From assembly GCA_937951895.1 (NCBI GenBank), contig CALFER010000086.1, positions 12,264 to 76,263 of the forward strand: 64,000 nucleotides of DNA, given 5' to 3'. The position numbers were made by a program, and so were the translations under genes. Below are positions 53,678-62,846 of this stretch, piece by piece (the stretch's first letter is position 1; the number at the start of each line of letters is the position of its first letter). The notes under the pieces were generated by a model. That model saw only the letters and a list, made by a program, of their open reading frames with translations, had not been told where the DNA came from and made no database searches. The stretch is from an uncultured bacterium. Its GTDB lineage: Bacteria; CSSED10-310; CALFER01.

Positions 53678-56509
53678 CTATCGTGAGGAATCCGAGAACA
53701 CGGATTTGAGCACGGCGTGCAGTTCGTCGAAACGATACGGTTTCTGAATGAATCCGGCCAGCCCGCGACCGGTAAACCGTTGCGTGACTTCCTGCTCGTT
53801 GTACCCGCTCGACATCACGATCCGGATGCCCGGTTTGACCTGCTTCATCTTCCGGAAGGTTTCGATACCGTCGAGATTCGGCATGGTCAGATCGAGAATC
53901 ACGCAATCGATCACGTTCTGGTAGCGTTCGAATCGATCCAGCGCTTCGATGCCGTCGTGCGCCGTGAGAACTGAAAAGCCGAGTTTATCCAGCATGCGCC
54001 GCGCCACGGACAGAATGGCGGGGTCGTCGTCCGTCAGCAGAATCGTTCCGGAAAACCGCGTCGGTTCGTCGGAATCGGTCAGAGATTGGGCCGGAACCGC
54101 CTTCGCATCGTATGCCGAAACCGGGAACAGGATCTTGATGCAGGTGCCCCGGCCCGGTTCACTATACACCTTGATCGCCCCGGAATGGCCCCGGACGATG
54201 CCGAGCACGGCGGCGAGTCCCAAGCCGCGACCGGTGAATTTCGTCGAGAAAAACGGTTCAAAAATGCGGTCGATCATCACCGGATCCATGCCGATGCCCG
54301 TGTCCGATACCTCGATGAACACATAATCGGATTCGGGCAGTTCCTGTTTCAGATACGTTTCCTGCAGATACGCCATGTCGCAGTGCATGAGTCCGGTCGT
54401 GATATGAATGGTGCCCGGCCGGTCCTCGAGTGCTTCCGAGGCATTCGTGATCAGATTCATGATCACCTGCCGCATCTGCGTCGCATCCGCTTCGATCGCC
54501 GGAATCGTTCCGGACAGATTGAAGTATATCCGGGCCTTCTTCGATATCGATGCCTCGATCAGATGCGTCATCTCCAGAACGACATCATTGAGATTGAGCG
54601 ATTGAACGACAAATCGGCCTTTGCCCGAGTAAGCGAGCATCTGTCGGCATAACTCGGCCGCCCGCTGCGCGCCCCGGATAATTCCCTCGATCGAGGTCCG
54701 CGCGGAATGGGACGGCGGGATGTCGCACAGCGCGAGATCGGCGTTGCCGAGGATGGTGAGCAGGAGGTTGTTGAAGTCGTGCGCAATGCCTCCGGCCAAC
54801 ACACCGAGACTCTCGAGTTTCTGGGTGTGCTGCATCTGCGTCTCCAACCGCTTGCGCTCGTTCTCGATCCGTTTCCGATCCGTGATGTCCCGGATGTATC
54901 CTCCGATGCCCTTCGTGCCATCCTCCAGATCGATCGCAAACTTGATCGATTCGAATGACCGTTCCTCATGCAGTTCCTCGGAAATCACCACGGTTTCCGA
55001 ATCGAGCGCCCGGAGGTCGGTCTGGAGGCACGATTCGGCGATGTATGACGGCTGAAGGTCGCGATCCGTATGATTCAGGATTTCTGCTTCCGGGCGATTG
55101 AAAAACTTCCGCAGCGCGTCGTTGGTGAAAATATACCGGAACGCGGAATCTTTCAGAAACACGAAGTCGGGTGTCGAATTCAAAAACAGTCTGGAGCGCT
55201 TTTCACTCTCGATGAATGATCGTTCGGCATTCCGGCGATCCATTGTTTCGAGATTCACGCTGATGATATCTGAGATCGAAGACGCATAATCCTGTTCCTC
55301 GGGCGTCCAGATCCTGGCCGGACCGATATGCTCCAGACACAGAATCCCGGCGATCCGGCCCTGTTTGTAAACAGGTACATCGAGCATGGAGGTGATGCCC
55401 AATGGCGCGCAGTAGGATCCCAGGAAATCGGCAGTACGAGGGTCTGATGCCGTGTCATGCGCAGCGATGACCCGCTCGAGTTCGATTGCGCGGAAGTAAG
55501 CCGGAAAATCACGGGCATGCAGCTCCGCTCCGGATTCATACGCATCCAGGGCATGGATATACAAACACTCGCTCGTGATCCGCGTACGATCCGCGGCATA
55601 GCGCCAGTAACTGACTCGAGCGACACCGATGGTTGCTGCACACGCTTTGAGGATGGATGACAACGCCGTGACGAAGTCATCATGGGAGCACCTGGCGAGC
55701 GTCAGGAGCGAGGCATGATGCCGCTTGAGCTGCTCCGCTCGAAACAGAATCTGCTCCTCGAACAGCTTCCGATCGGAAATATCCCGATCGATACAATTCA
55801 ACCCGATCTCGTTCCCCGCCATATCCTTCGCGACCGACATCCGGGAATGAATCCACCGCCACTCGCCTGACTTCGACCGGAGCCTGTAATTCGTCTCGAA
55901 AGAAGCGCCCGCTGTGCCGGCGATCTTCATCGAATCCATATCGATCACATCGTCCGGATGGACCAGGGATCTCCAGAGCCCCGGATCCGCGTCGAATTCC
56001 TCGACATGGAACCCCGTCATCTTCAGACAGGCCGCATTCAACATCGATACCCGATTCCCCGAATCGCGAAAATAGACCATATCCTCCGCAGTCTCGATGA
56101 AAGCCCGGATCTGCGCTTCGCGTTCGAGCAGTTCGAGTTCGGTCTGTTTGCGATCCGTGATGTCCTGGGCCGTAAAAGTGATTCCTTTTGACAGATCGTT
56201 CGGATCGAGCGGCGCGCTTGACAAGATGATATTGACCATCCGTCCGTCTTTCCGTTTCCATACCGTCTCGACAACACCGATGCCCTTCTCGCTTATCTGC
56301 CTGTATTTCACCTCACCGACCCGGTCGAATTCGACCTGATCCGCATACAGCATCCGGGCATTCTGTCCGATCAGTTCGGAACGGGAGTAACCGAGCATTT
56401 TCAGGAGATAGTCATTGGCGTTGAGCATGACTCGATGGACGGTCAGGCCAATGCCGATCGGAGCCGCTGCGAAGATGCTCCGTATGAGTTTGGCAGAGTG
56501 TTGATTCAT
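53678..56509 (-). CDS. Hybrid sensor histidine kinase with PAS and GAF domains and a receiver
   Basis: A 943-residue cytoplasmic protein; ATG 56509 is preferred over 56566 because the sequence there is PAS-like. In order: PAS (1-115), PAS/PAC (130-255), GAF-like (265-430), PAS (435-560), a coiled coil, a histidine-kinase H-box LAGGIAHDFNNLLLTILG, ATPase motifs NLITNASEA, DTGIGMDP and GRGLGLAAV, and a receiver with LTDDDPAI, phospho-Asp in LDLTMPNLDGIE, MSSGYN and IQKPYR. No membrane segment is visible, so the signal is internal. The target of the receiver is not encoded nearby. Confidence 0.95.
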   Translation of the reverse strand: MNQHSAKLIRSIFAAAPIGIGLTVHRVMLNANDYLLKMLGYSRSELIGQNARMLYADQVEFDRVGEVKYRQISEKGIGVVETVWKRKDGRMVNIILSSAPLDPNDLSKGITFTAQDITDRKQTELELLEREAQIRAFIETAEDMVYFRDSGNRVSMLNAACLKMTGFHVEEFDADPGLWRSLVHPDDVIDMDSMKIAGTAGASFETNYRLRSKSGEWRWIHSRMSVAKDMAGNEIGLNCIDRDISDRKLFEEQILFRAEQLKRHHASLLTLARCSHDDFVTALSSILKACAATIGVARVSYWRYAADRTRITSECLYIHALDAYESGAELHARDFPAYFRAIELERVIAAHDTASDPRTADFLGSYCAPLGITSMLDVPVYKQGRIAGILCLEHIGPARIWTPEEQDYASSISDIISVNLETMDRRNAERSFIESEKRSRLFLNSTPDFVFLKDSAFRYIFTNDALRKFFNRPEAEILNHTDRDLQPSYIAESCLQTDLRALDSETVVISEELHEERSFESIKFAIDLEDGTKGIGGYIRDITDRKRIENERKRLETQMQHTQKLESLGVLAGGIAHDFNNLLLTILGNADLALCDIPPSHSARTSIEGIIRGAQRAAELCRQMLAYSGKGRFVVQSLNLNDVVLEMTHLIEASISKKARIYFNLSGTIPAIEADATQMRQVIMNLITNASEALEDRPGTIHITTGLMHCDMAYLQETYLKQELPESDYVFIEVSDTGIGMDPVMIDRIFEPFFSTKFTGRGLGLAAVLGIVRGHSGAIKVYSEPGRGTCIKILFPVSAYDAKAVPAQSLTDSDEPTRFSGTILLTDDDPAILSVARRMLDKLGFSVLTAHDGIEALDRFERYQNVIDCVILDLTMPNLDGIETFRKMKQVKPGIRIVMSSGYNEQEVTQRFTGRGLAGFIQKPYRFDELHAVLKSVFSDSSR

Positions 56510-56621
56510 GAAATCCGATCCTGCTGTTCCGTCATTCAATGGGCGAATAGGCACTGCGTGTTTCAACGATGCTCGTCCATATCAGTGTAACGGAAGAACA
56601 GGCAGGTTTCAAATGAGGATA

Positions 56622-57416
56622 TCATGGGAGGACGATGCCGGCACCGAACCGCCCTGTGTATCCGGAATCCCCGCGATGCGAAAAAAAACGGTCTCGATGG
56701 CAGGCCGTACACAAATCGATGCTTTCGATGGAATCGCGCGAAACACCAGCCTCAGTCAACTGCACCCGCACCGCTTCCCGCAGATCCAACCGAAGCTTGC
56801 ACCGCTCATCATCGGGAGGTTCGATGATGATACCTTCCGGCCAGCGCGAACTCCGTGCGAATGCTTCGGCGACATCCCGATCGACCGGATAGCAGCACGC
56901 ACCGATCGACGGGCCGACTCCGGCGAGTAACTCGTTCGGATCGATGCCGAAAGCGCTTCGGAGGATGTCGATCGTTTTCCGGATGATGTTCCGCTCGATC
57001 CCCTTCCGCCCGGCATGAATCGCCGCCACGGCCCGCAGCGCGCGATCACACAGCACAACAGGGACGCAATCCGCGACAAGAACACAGAGGCAGATTCCGG
57101 GTTCCGCCGTCACAAGCGCATCCACGCCCGAAATCGGCGGGAGGCCGGCAGTATGACCCGCCCCGCACTGCCCGGCCGTGACGATCGCAACCGCCGCCCC
57201 GTGCACCTGCTCGCCCAGCGTCCATGTCGCCGGATCGATTCCCGCATCGATCGATACTCGCCGCCGGTTCTCCCGCACATGGCCGGGCGGATCCCCCGTT
57301 CGATCGCTCAGGTTCAGTGTTTCATTCGTCCCGCCGCTGACCCCTCCCATGCGCGTCGAAACGAAGTGCAGCGCCGGAATCCGCTCGAACGTCAGGATTC
57401 GCTCAGACCGGATCAT
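56622..57416 (-). CDS. pgeF: PgeF/YfiH-family (laccase-domain) protein
   Basis: A 264-residue protein of the COG1496 family, with TRMGGVSGG, EQVHGAAVAIV, VADCVPVVLCD and AAIHAGRKGIE, GPSIGACCYPV and CTACHRDRFFSHRGD. In the HAGW-R-G motif the Trp is replaced by Arg. E. coli YfiH/PgeF acts on wrongly attached peptidoglycan amino acids; purine-nucleosidase activity is also reported for other members. ATG 57416 overlaps the metallo-hydrolase stop by 14 bases. Confidence 0.88.
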   Translation of the reverse strand: MIRSERILTFERIPALHFVSTRMGGVSGGTNETLNLSDRTGDPPGHVRENRRRVSIDAGIDPATWTLGEQVHGAAVAIVTAGQCGAGHTAGLPPISGVDALVTAEPGICLCVLVADCVPVVLCDRALRAVAAIHAGRKGIERNIIRKTIDILRSAFGIDPNELLAGVGPSIGACCYPVDRDVAEAFARSSRWPEGIIIEPPDDERCKLRLDLREAVRVQLTEAGVSRDSIESIDLCTACHRDRFFSHRGDSGYTGRFGAGIVLP

Positions 57417-58152
57417 CCGGGACTCGACCTTCCAGCACCGCCCGATTGACGCGATGAATCGCCCGAAACGGATCGCAATCGAAGCGATCGGCATCCCCCG
57501 CGAGGAGTGCCTCGAGATACTCGATGTTCGCGGTCAGCAGCGCGCCGTCGGGATCGTCGGCATGCCCCGCGATGAGCCGGTATCCGGAATATGCGCGATA
57601 CCCCTTCAGCGTCCCGGCGAACCGATTCACGTCCGGATCACTGAGATACGGGATCGGCGCTTCAATGTTGTCGCCGGCAATCACGACATGGTCCACATGA
57701 TCCACGATCGAAATCGAATCCTCACTGTGCCCCGGTGTGTGGAGGAGTTCAATCCCCTCATCCGGGAACGCGAGCCGTGTGTCGAAGGTCAGGTCGGGCG
57801 GGACGATGCGCACCGGGCCGGCGGCGAATCGGGCGAATCGGGCAAGCTCGGATTCGGAGTGATCGCGGACCAGCGTGCGGCAGGCCGAGTGTGCGATGAT
57901 CCGCGCGCCGGGGAAGAAACAGTTGCCCCAGATATGGTCCCAGTGGAAATGCGTGTTGATGACGACCACCGGTTTTCCGACGACCGGTTCACCCAGCGCA
58001 TCCATCACCTCGCGCATCGAATCCGGGCCCAGAAACGTGTCGATGACGAAGAGCGTCCGGGGCGAGTCGATGACGATGACATGCGTGATCATGGGGCCAA
58101 GCGTATCGAAGGCGAACAGATGACACCGCGAACCGATCGGAATATGCTTCAC
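57403..58152 (-). CDS. Metallo-beta-lactamase-fold hydrolase
   Basis: A 249-residue protein. GTG 58152 overlaps the YgiQ stop (GTGA) and has GGAGG five bases upstream; the longer open frame upstream reads through YgiQ. Metal ligands are visible: NTHFHWDHIWG (HxHxDH-like), HTPGHSED, AGDNIEAPIPY and AGHADDP. Family enzymes hydrolyse thioesters, lactones or phosphodiesters; the substrate is unknown. It is between YgiQ and PgeF in a coupled set. Confidence 0.9.
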   Translation of the reverse strand: MKHIPIGSRCHLFAFDTLGPMITHVIVIDSPRTLFVIDTFLGPDSMREVMDALGEPVVGKPVVVINTHFHWDHIWGNCFFPGARIIAHSACRTLVRDHSESELARFARFAAGPVRIVPPDLTFDTRLAFPDEGIELLHTPGHSEDSISIVDHVDHVVIAGDNIEAPIPYLSDPDVNRFAGTLKGYRAYSGYRLIAGHADDPDGALLTANIEYLEALLAGDADRFDCDPFRAIHRVNRAVLEGRVPDDPV

Positions 58153-60044
58153 GTTTTCCTCCTCGGCTTGCGACGCGACGGATCCGCGGGATTCGGGACG
58201 ATGCATCCCGCACCACGCCCGCACAAATCCATCCGGTCGAGTTCCCGGAGCGCTTCCCGGATCCGATCGTGCGATTCCGGCGCGTGATACCGCAGCAGCG
58301 CCTTCTGGATCGCTCGTTCGCCGGGACTCCGCGGGATATGAAGGGTTCCCCTCAACCGGGATGCGCCCGGGCGATTCAAGATGAGGGGGTGTCGGCCGGC
58401 GTGATGCATGGCGCCGGCGAGCGTCAGAGGCAGCGGGATGAAGGTTTGCACCTGCTGGGGACGGAATCTGTTTTTCTTGAGCCAGAGCGCGAGATCCAGC
58501 ATCGACCGGGTCGTGGAGCCCGGATGCCCCGCGATGAAATACGGAACGATATACTGTTCGTGCCCCGCTTCGACCGAATACCGGTGGAACAACTCCGAGA
58601 ATTCCTCGAAATCCCGTATCGACGGCTTCATCATGAGCTGGAGCACCATGGGATCGGTGTGTTCCGGCGCGAGTTTCAGATGGCCTCCGACGTGGTGCGC
58701 GGCGAGCGTGCGGATGTAGTCGCGGGATTTCAGCGCGAGATCGTGGCGGATGCCCGACGAGACCAGCGCTTTCCGGACGCCCTCGATTTTCCGCACCGCA
58801 TCCATCATGCGCAGGAGCGGGGCATGGTTCGTCCGCAGATGCCTGCAGATGCGCGGGTGCAGACACGAGAGTCTCCGGCAGCGCGCCTGAAGAGCCGGTT
58901 GGCCGCAGTTCATCCCGTACATGTTCGCCGTGGGTCCGCCGATATCCGAGATCATCCCGGTGAAAGCCTCGGCGTGATCCCGGATCGCCTCGATTTCCTT
59001 CACGATCGATCGCTCGGATCGACTCTGAATGATGCGGCCCTCGTGGAGCGTGATCGAGCAGAACGAGCAGCCGCCGAAACAACCCCTCACCACCGTGACG
59101 CTGTGCCGGATCATCTCGTAGGCGGGGATTCGTTCCCCGGAATAGACGGAATGCGGCCGGCGCGTGAAGGGCAGTTCGTACAGCCGATCGAGATCACCCG
59201 TTGCGAGCGGAAAGGCCGGCGGATTGACGACCACGACCCGATCGCCGTGCTGCTGAACGATCGGTCGGGCGTTATGCGGATTCGATTCGCGGTAGATCAC
59301 GCGCATCGATTCGAGAAACCGGATCGAGTCCCGCAGGACGTCCTCGAAGGACGGGATCCGCACCGGATCGATATCAGGCGGGGTGGAGCGAACGACCGCC
59401 GTGCCGCGCACATCGGACACTTTGTCGAGGGGTTCTCGAGCGGCCAGGCGATGCGCGATCTCGACGATGGGACGTTCGCCGTTCCCGTAAACCAGCAGAT
59501 CGGCTTTGGAATCGACGAGCACGGATCGGCGGATCGTGTCGGACCAGTAGTCGTAATGGGCGAGTCGCCGGAGGCTGGCTTCGATGCCTCCGATGATGAC
59601 CGGGATTCCGTGAAACGCTTCATGGCACCGCTGGACATACGGAATGAGAGCGCGGTCGGGGCGACGACGGGCCTGATTGCCGGGCGAGTATGCGTCATCC
59701 GACCGGGGTTTCCGGTCGGCCGTGTAGTGGTTGACCATGGAATCCATGTTGCCCGCGGTCACGCCGAAGAAGAGCGCCGGCGGACCGAGACGCTCGAAGT
59801 CGGTCACCGAGCGCCAGTCGGGCTGGGCGATGATGCCGACGCGGAAGCCCTGAGCTTCGAGCAGGCGACCGATCAGGGCAGCGCCGAAACTGGGATGATC
59901 GACATAGGCGTCGCCCGTGATCAGGACGATGTCGCACTGGTCCCAGCCCAGCGCATCCATGGCCTCGCGCGACATCGGCAGTTCCGCGGCGGGAGTCAGC
60001 TTGGCCGCCCAGAATTTCTTGTGTGAGAAGATGGAATCCGTCAT
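58149..60044 (-). CDS. YgiQ-family radical SAM protein
   Basis: A 631-residue protein. ATG 60044 is the start judged by homology to family amino ends; the stretch to 60110 is not typical. Key features: FFGVTAGNMDSMVNHYTADR, GGIEASLRRLAHYDYWSD, the radical SAM cluster CFGGCSFC, and MISDIGGPTANMYGM and HHVGGHLKLAPEHTDPMVL. These match YgiQ-type radical SAM proteins, whose reaction is unknown. It overlaps the metallo-hydrolase start. Confidence 0.93.
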   Translation of the reverse strand: MTDSIFSHKKFWAAKLTPAAELPMSREAMDALGWDQCDIVLITGDAYVDHPSFGAALIGRLLEAQGFRVGIIAQPDWRSVTDFERLGPPALFFGVTAGNMDSMVNHYTADRKPRSDDAYSPGNQARRRPDRALIPYVQRCHEAFHGIPVIIGGIEASLRRLAHYDYWSDTIRRSVLVDSKADLLVYGNGERPIVEIAHRLAAREPLDKVSDVRGTAVVRSTPPDIDPVRIPSFEDVLRDSIRFLESMRVIYRESNPHNARPIVQQHGDRVVVVNPPAFPLATGDLDRLYELPFTRRPHSVYSGERIPAYEMIRHSVTVVRGCFGGCSFCSITLHEGRIIQSRSERSIVKEIEAIRDHAEAFTGMISDIGGPTANMYGMNCGQPALQARCRRLSCLHPRICRHLRTNHAPLLRMMDAVRKIEGVRKALVSSGIRHDLALKSRDYIRTLAAHHVGGHLKLAPEHTDPMVLQLMMKPSIRDFEEFSELFHRYSVEAGHEQYIVPYFIAGHPGSTTRSMLDLALWLKKNRFRPQQVQTFIPLPLTLAGAMHHAGRHPLILNRPGASRLRGTLHIPRSPGERAIQKALLRYHAPESHDRIREALRELDRMDLCGRGAGCIVPNPADPSRRKPRRKT

Positions 60045-60200
60045 CGTCCCGGAGTCTATCCCGTCCGCCCCCCTCGTGTCCATCCCGCACATCCGTCCCT
60101 CCGCCTGCATCTCTTGCGAAGGGCCCCCTCATCATCCATACTGCAAGGCGGCTGACTTTCCTTCGATTCAACACTGACTTGTCAGGGGAGACAACACCGC

Positions 60201-61121
60201 ATGAACCGGCATTTCATTCGAAACATTGCACAACTGGCCGCTGCCATTCTGACGATCGTCTGCGTGTGCGTCGCCGCGGAACCGGTTTCTCAATTCGACG
60301 GCGTCAAACGAATCGTCGCGGTCGGCGATGTGCACGGTGATTTCGATCGCTTCGCGCAGTTGCTCCGGGACGCCGGATTGATCGACTCGACCGATCACTG
60401 GATCGGCGGGGCGGCGCATCTGGTACAGACCGGAGATGTTCTGGATCGCTGGCCGGACTCGAAGAAAGCCATGGATCTCCTCATGCGGATCGAAAAGGAA
60501 GCGGCGCAGGCCGGGGGCGGGGTGCATGCGCTGATCGGCAATCACGAGGCGATGAACATGCTGGGTGATCTGCGGTATGTGCATGACGGTGAGATTGCCT
60601 CGCATGGTGGGAAAGAAGCCTTTGTGAAAGCGATGAGCCCCTCCGGGACATACGGCGGATGGATCCTGTCGCATTCCTGCGTTGTCCGGATCGACGATGT
60701 CCTGTTTCTGCACGGCGGGATAAGTCCGGAGTATTCGAAGCATCCGATCGACACGATCAATCGGACGGTTCGGGAGGAGTTGCAGGCGGGCGATGCGGAA
60801 AAGGCGGAGTTCTGCAGAAATCCCGATGGACCGTTGTGGTATCGGGGGTATGCGGGCGAGAACGAACCCGAGGTCTGTGCGTTGATCCGGCCGATCCTGG
60901 AGCGCTATAACGTCCGGCATGTCGTGGTGGGGCATACCGTGTCGAAAGAGGGGATTCAGGCGAGATGCGGGGGAGCGATCGTGATGATCGATGTCGGGCT
61001 GTCGCGTGCGTATGAGGGGGTTCCGGCATGTCTGGAAATCAAGGACAACGCATTTCGAGTGATTACCGGAGCCGGGCAGGCCGAGTTGCTGCCGATGGGA
61101 GCACAGGGTGGATCACCGTGA
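60201..61121 (+). CDS. Secreted calcineurin-like metallophosphatase (SLP type)
   Basis: A 306-residue exported protein with a signal peptide (AQLAAAILTIVCVCVAA). Metal-binding motifs of PPP-type phosphatases: VGDVHGDFDRF, TGDVLDRWPDS, LIGNHEAMNML and VVVGHTVS, with HGGISPEY. This order and the signal peptide match Shewanella-like protein phosphatases, which in bacteria are periplasmic and dephosphorylate tyrosine or serine residues. Its end overlaps the convergent secreted-protein gene by nine bases. Confidence 0.92.
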   Translation: MNRHFIRNIAQLAAAILTIVCVCVAAEPVSQFDGVKRIVAVGDVHGDFDRFAQLLRDAGLIDSTDHWIGGAAHLVQTGDVLDRWPDSKKAMDLLMRIEKEAAQAGGGVHALIGNHEAMNMLGDLRYVHDGEIASHGGKEAFVKAMSPSGTYGGWILSHSCVVRIDDVLFLHGGISPEYSKHPIDTINRTVREELQAGDAEKAEFCRNPDGPLWYRGYAGENEPEVCALIRPILERYNVRHVVVGHTVSKEGIQARCGGAIVMIDVGLSRAYEGVPACLEIKDNAFRVITGAGQAELLPMGAQGGSP

Positions 61122-62684
61122 TGCGCTCGCATCACTCGACATCCAGCCGAACTCAACGATATCGACATTCGAAACGATTTCAGTGACATCCGGATCCGTC
61201 ATTGCGGCGATCAGGCGCACGCCGGTCATGTCGCCGGCCCCCTCCGGCCATGTAAAGGCATTGATGATCCAGTGGATACTGAGGTCCGGAGGAATTAACG
61301 GAATCGCGCTCCGGTAATCGTCCGGAGTCGTTCCGAATCCGGGACCGAAAAACAGCGTGTCTCCGACTTCCAGCAGCACGAAGACCGGCATCGCGATCAG
61401 GTCCTGTGCATCCGGATTCCGGATCCAGAGTTCGCATCGGAAATCGTCCGTCGGGTGAAACAGACGGCGGGAGAGATGGATTTCGAGGAGGGCGGTTTCC
61501 GGGCCCGGCGTGCACGTCGGCGGAGGGTCGGGATTGGGGGTGGGAGTGGCCGGCGCAGGGTTTTCGGTGATCAGCCGCCAACCTGGGTCTTCATGAAACA
61601 GAATCCATTTGTTCGTGCCGGAAACAGCCAGAGCCATCGAATCCGAGGATGCTGTGAAGATCGGCTCGGGCGGGAGCCAGCCGGTCGTGTCGGATGTCAT
61701 CAGATACAGAGTTCCTCCGGTATCCGCCCAGGCGGCGTATTGCATGTCGTTCGATGCCGCATCCACCGCGGCGGCAGTGACCGATTCCAGTGCGACGATA
61801 TCGGAATGAGCATGTTTGATTTTGTACGGGTCGTCGCCGAATTGAAACAGCGCAACCCAGCTGTCGTCGGAAAGCCAGTCGGCCACCAGTGTCCCTGGTC
61901 CGATGTTGCCTGAGTTTCCACTCGTCTCATAATGGGACTCGGGAATCAGCGACACCTCTCGAGTGTCGCTCCACCATGTGCCGAAATGGGCCTGATAATC
62001 CGTCCTGGAATTGGCGATCAGATAGAGGGAAATTGCCGCCGGATAATAGGTCAGTTCGGCAGTCGCATACCAGAACGGAAGGTTGTCGGTAGATGCATAA
62101 TATCCGTGAGCGATCATCGTCGATTCTGTAATCCATGTATTTACATCCACAATTGCCCGATACAGATCGTATCCCATCCGATAATCGATCTGGAGTTCCT
62201 GGGCTGATACCCATCCGATGCAGTGTTCAGAGCCGGAGATCGGGATGGATCGCCGGGGATGCCAGCATCCGGATTCATGTTTGATGAAACTGCAGCGCCC
62301 CCAACTCATCTCGATGAGGATCGGGTTGCCGGCCGGATCGAGTGTCAATCGGTGATACATCTCGTTTCCAGAGTAACTGATGAGAAAACTGCCAATCGTC
62401 TCGGGATCGACCGGGTCCGAAATCCAGTACAGGTTTGTGAAGTCATCTATTCTGCACAAAAGAAGGGGGTATCCGGCGAATGGTCCTGTTTCGGGGATCA
62501 TGAAATCGAGAATCTGAGATGGGTTTTCGGGCAATTGAAGCGGGATTTCCGACCAGGCCAGGGCGGGGCCGCAGAGGATCATGCAGGATATGGTGAGTAG
62601 CACCAGATTACGCAGATTGCGCTCTATCCACCGATTACACCGATTACGCTCAGTCCACCGATTACAGCGATTACGCAGATTCAT
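61113..62684 (-). CDS. Secreted protein with Pro-rich linker and shared C-terminal domain
   Basis: A 523-residue exported protein. GGAGG seven bases upstream supports ATG 62684, giving an amino end in which NRCNRWTER and NRCNRWIER are a nine-residue tandem repeat before the signal peptide LVLLTISCMILCGPALAWS. The body is beta-rich with no recognised fold (for example GYPLLLCRIDDFTNLYWISD and MQYAAWADTGGTLYLMTSD, which are propeller-like). A short Pro/Thr linker (PATPTPNPDPPPTCTPGPE) precedes the shared domain (LWIRNPDAQDL, VFVLLEVGDTLFFGPGFG, NAFTWPEG, SNVDIVEFGW). Its tandem neighbour at 62847-64000 is a paralogue. Confidence 0.9.
   Translation of the reverse strand: MNLRNRCNRWTERNRCNRWIERNLRNLVLLTISCMILCGPALAWSEIPLQLPENPSQILDFMIPETGPFAGYPLLLCRIDDFTNLYWISDPVDPETIGSFLISYSGNEMYHRLTLDPAGNPILIEMSWGRCSFIKHESGCWHPRRSIPISGSEHCIGWVSAQELQIDYRMGYDLYRAIVDVNTWITESTMIAHGYYASTDNLPFWYATAELTYYPAAISLYLIANSRTDYQAHFGTWWSDTREVSLIPESHYETSGNSGNIGPGTLVADWLSDDSWVALFQFGDDPYKIKHAHSDIVALESVTAAAVDAASNDMQYAAWADTGGTLYLMTSDTTGWLPPEPIFTASSDSMALAVSGTNKWILFHEDPGWRLITENPAPATPTPNPDPPPTCTPGPETALLEIHLSRRLFHPTDDFRCELWIRNPDAQDLIAMPVFVLLEVGDTLFFGPGFGTTPDDYRSAIPLIPPDLSIHWIINAFTWPEGAGDMTGVRLIAAMTDPDVTEIVSNVDIVEFGWMSSDASASR
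62604..62683. repeat. Short tandem repeats with GATTAC units in the coding start of a secreted protein
   Basis: Units containing GATTAC recur five times between 62605 and 62674 within a 27-base periodicity. Read on the minus strand they encode the repeated NRCNRW-x-ER stretch at the start of the 61113-62684 protein. Similar GATTACGCAGATT repeats are common in intergenic DNA of many environmental bacterial genomes, by my recall, which makes an inserted repeat plausible. Confidence 0.8.
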
Positions 62685-62846
62685 TTGTCCACCTCCGAAT
62701 AAAAGGGTGGTGATGAGCGCGGAATTCGTGCTTGTCTTGGGATTTTAGCATGTTCGGCAGCGAAAGAAAGCCCGGATGCGATTCTCAGATCAAGCCCGAC
62801 TGCGTTTGGAGAATGCGGTGCCGTCGACGCAATACAATCCCGTCGA

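Noticed and set aside
57403..59082. Extended 559-residue frame of the metallo-hydrolase
   Set aside because: The 5' part reads through YgiQ out of frame; GTG 58152 with GGAGG is the supported start.
58269..60026. 585-residue plus-strand open frame
   Set aside because: It lies opposite YgiQ, has no recognisable motif and is rich in Arg/Asp/His typical of antisense reading.
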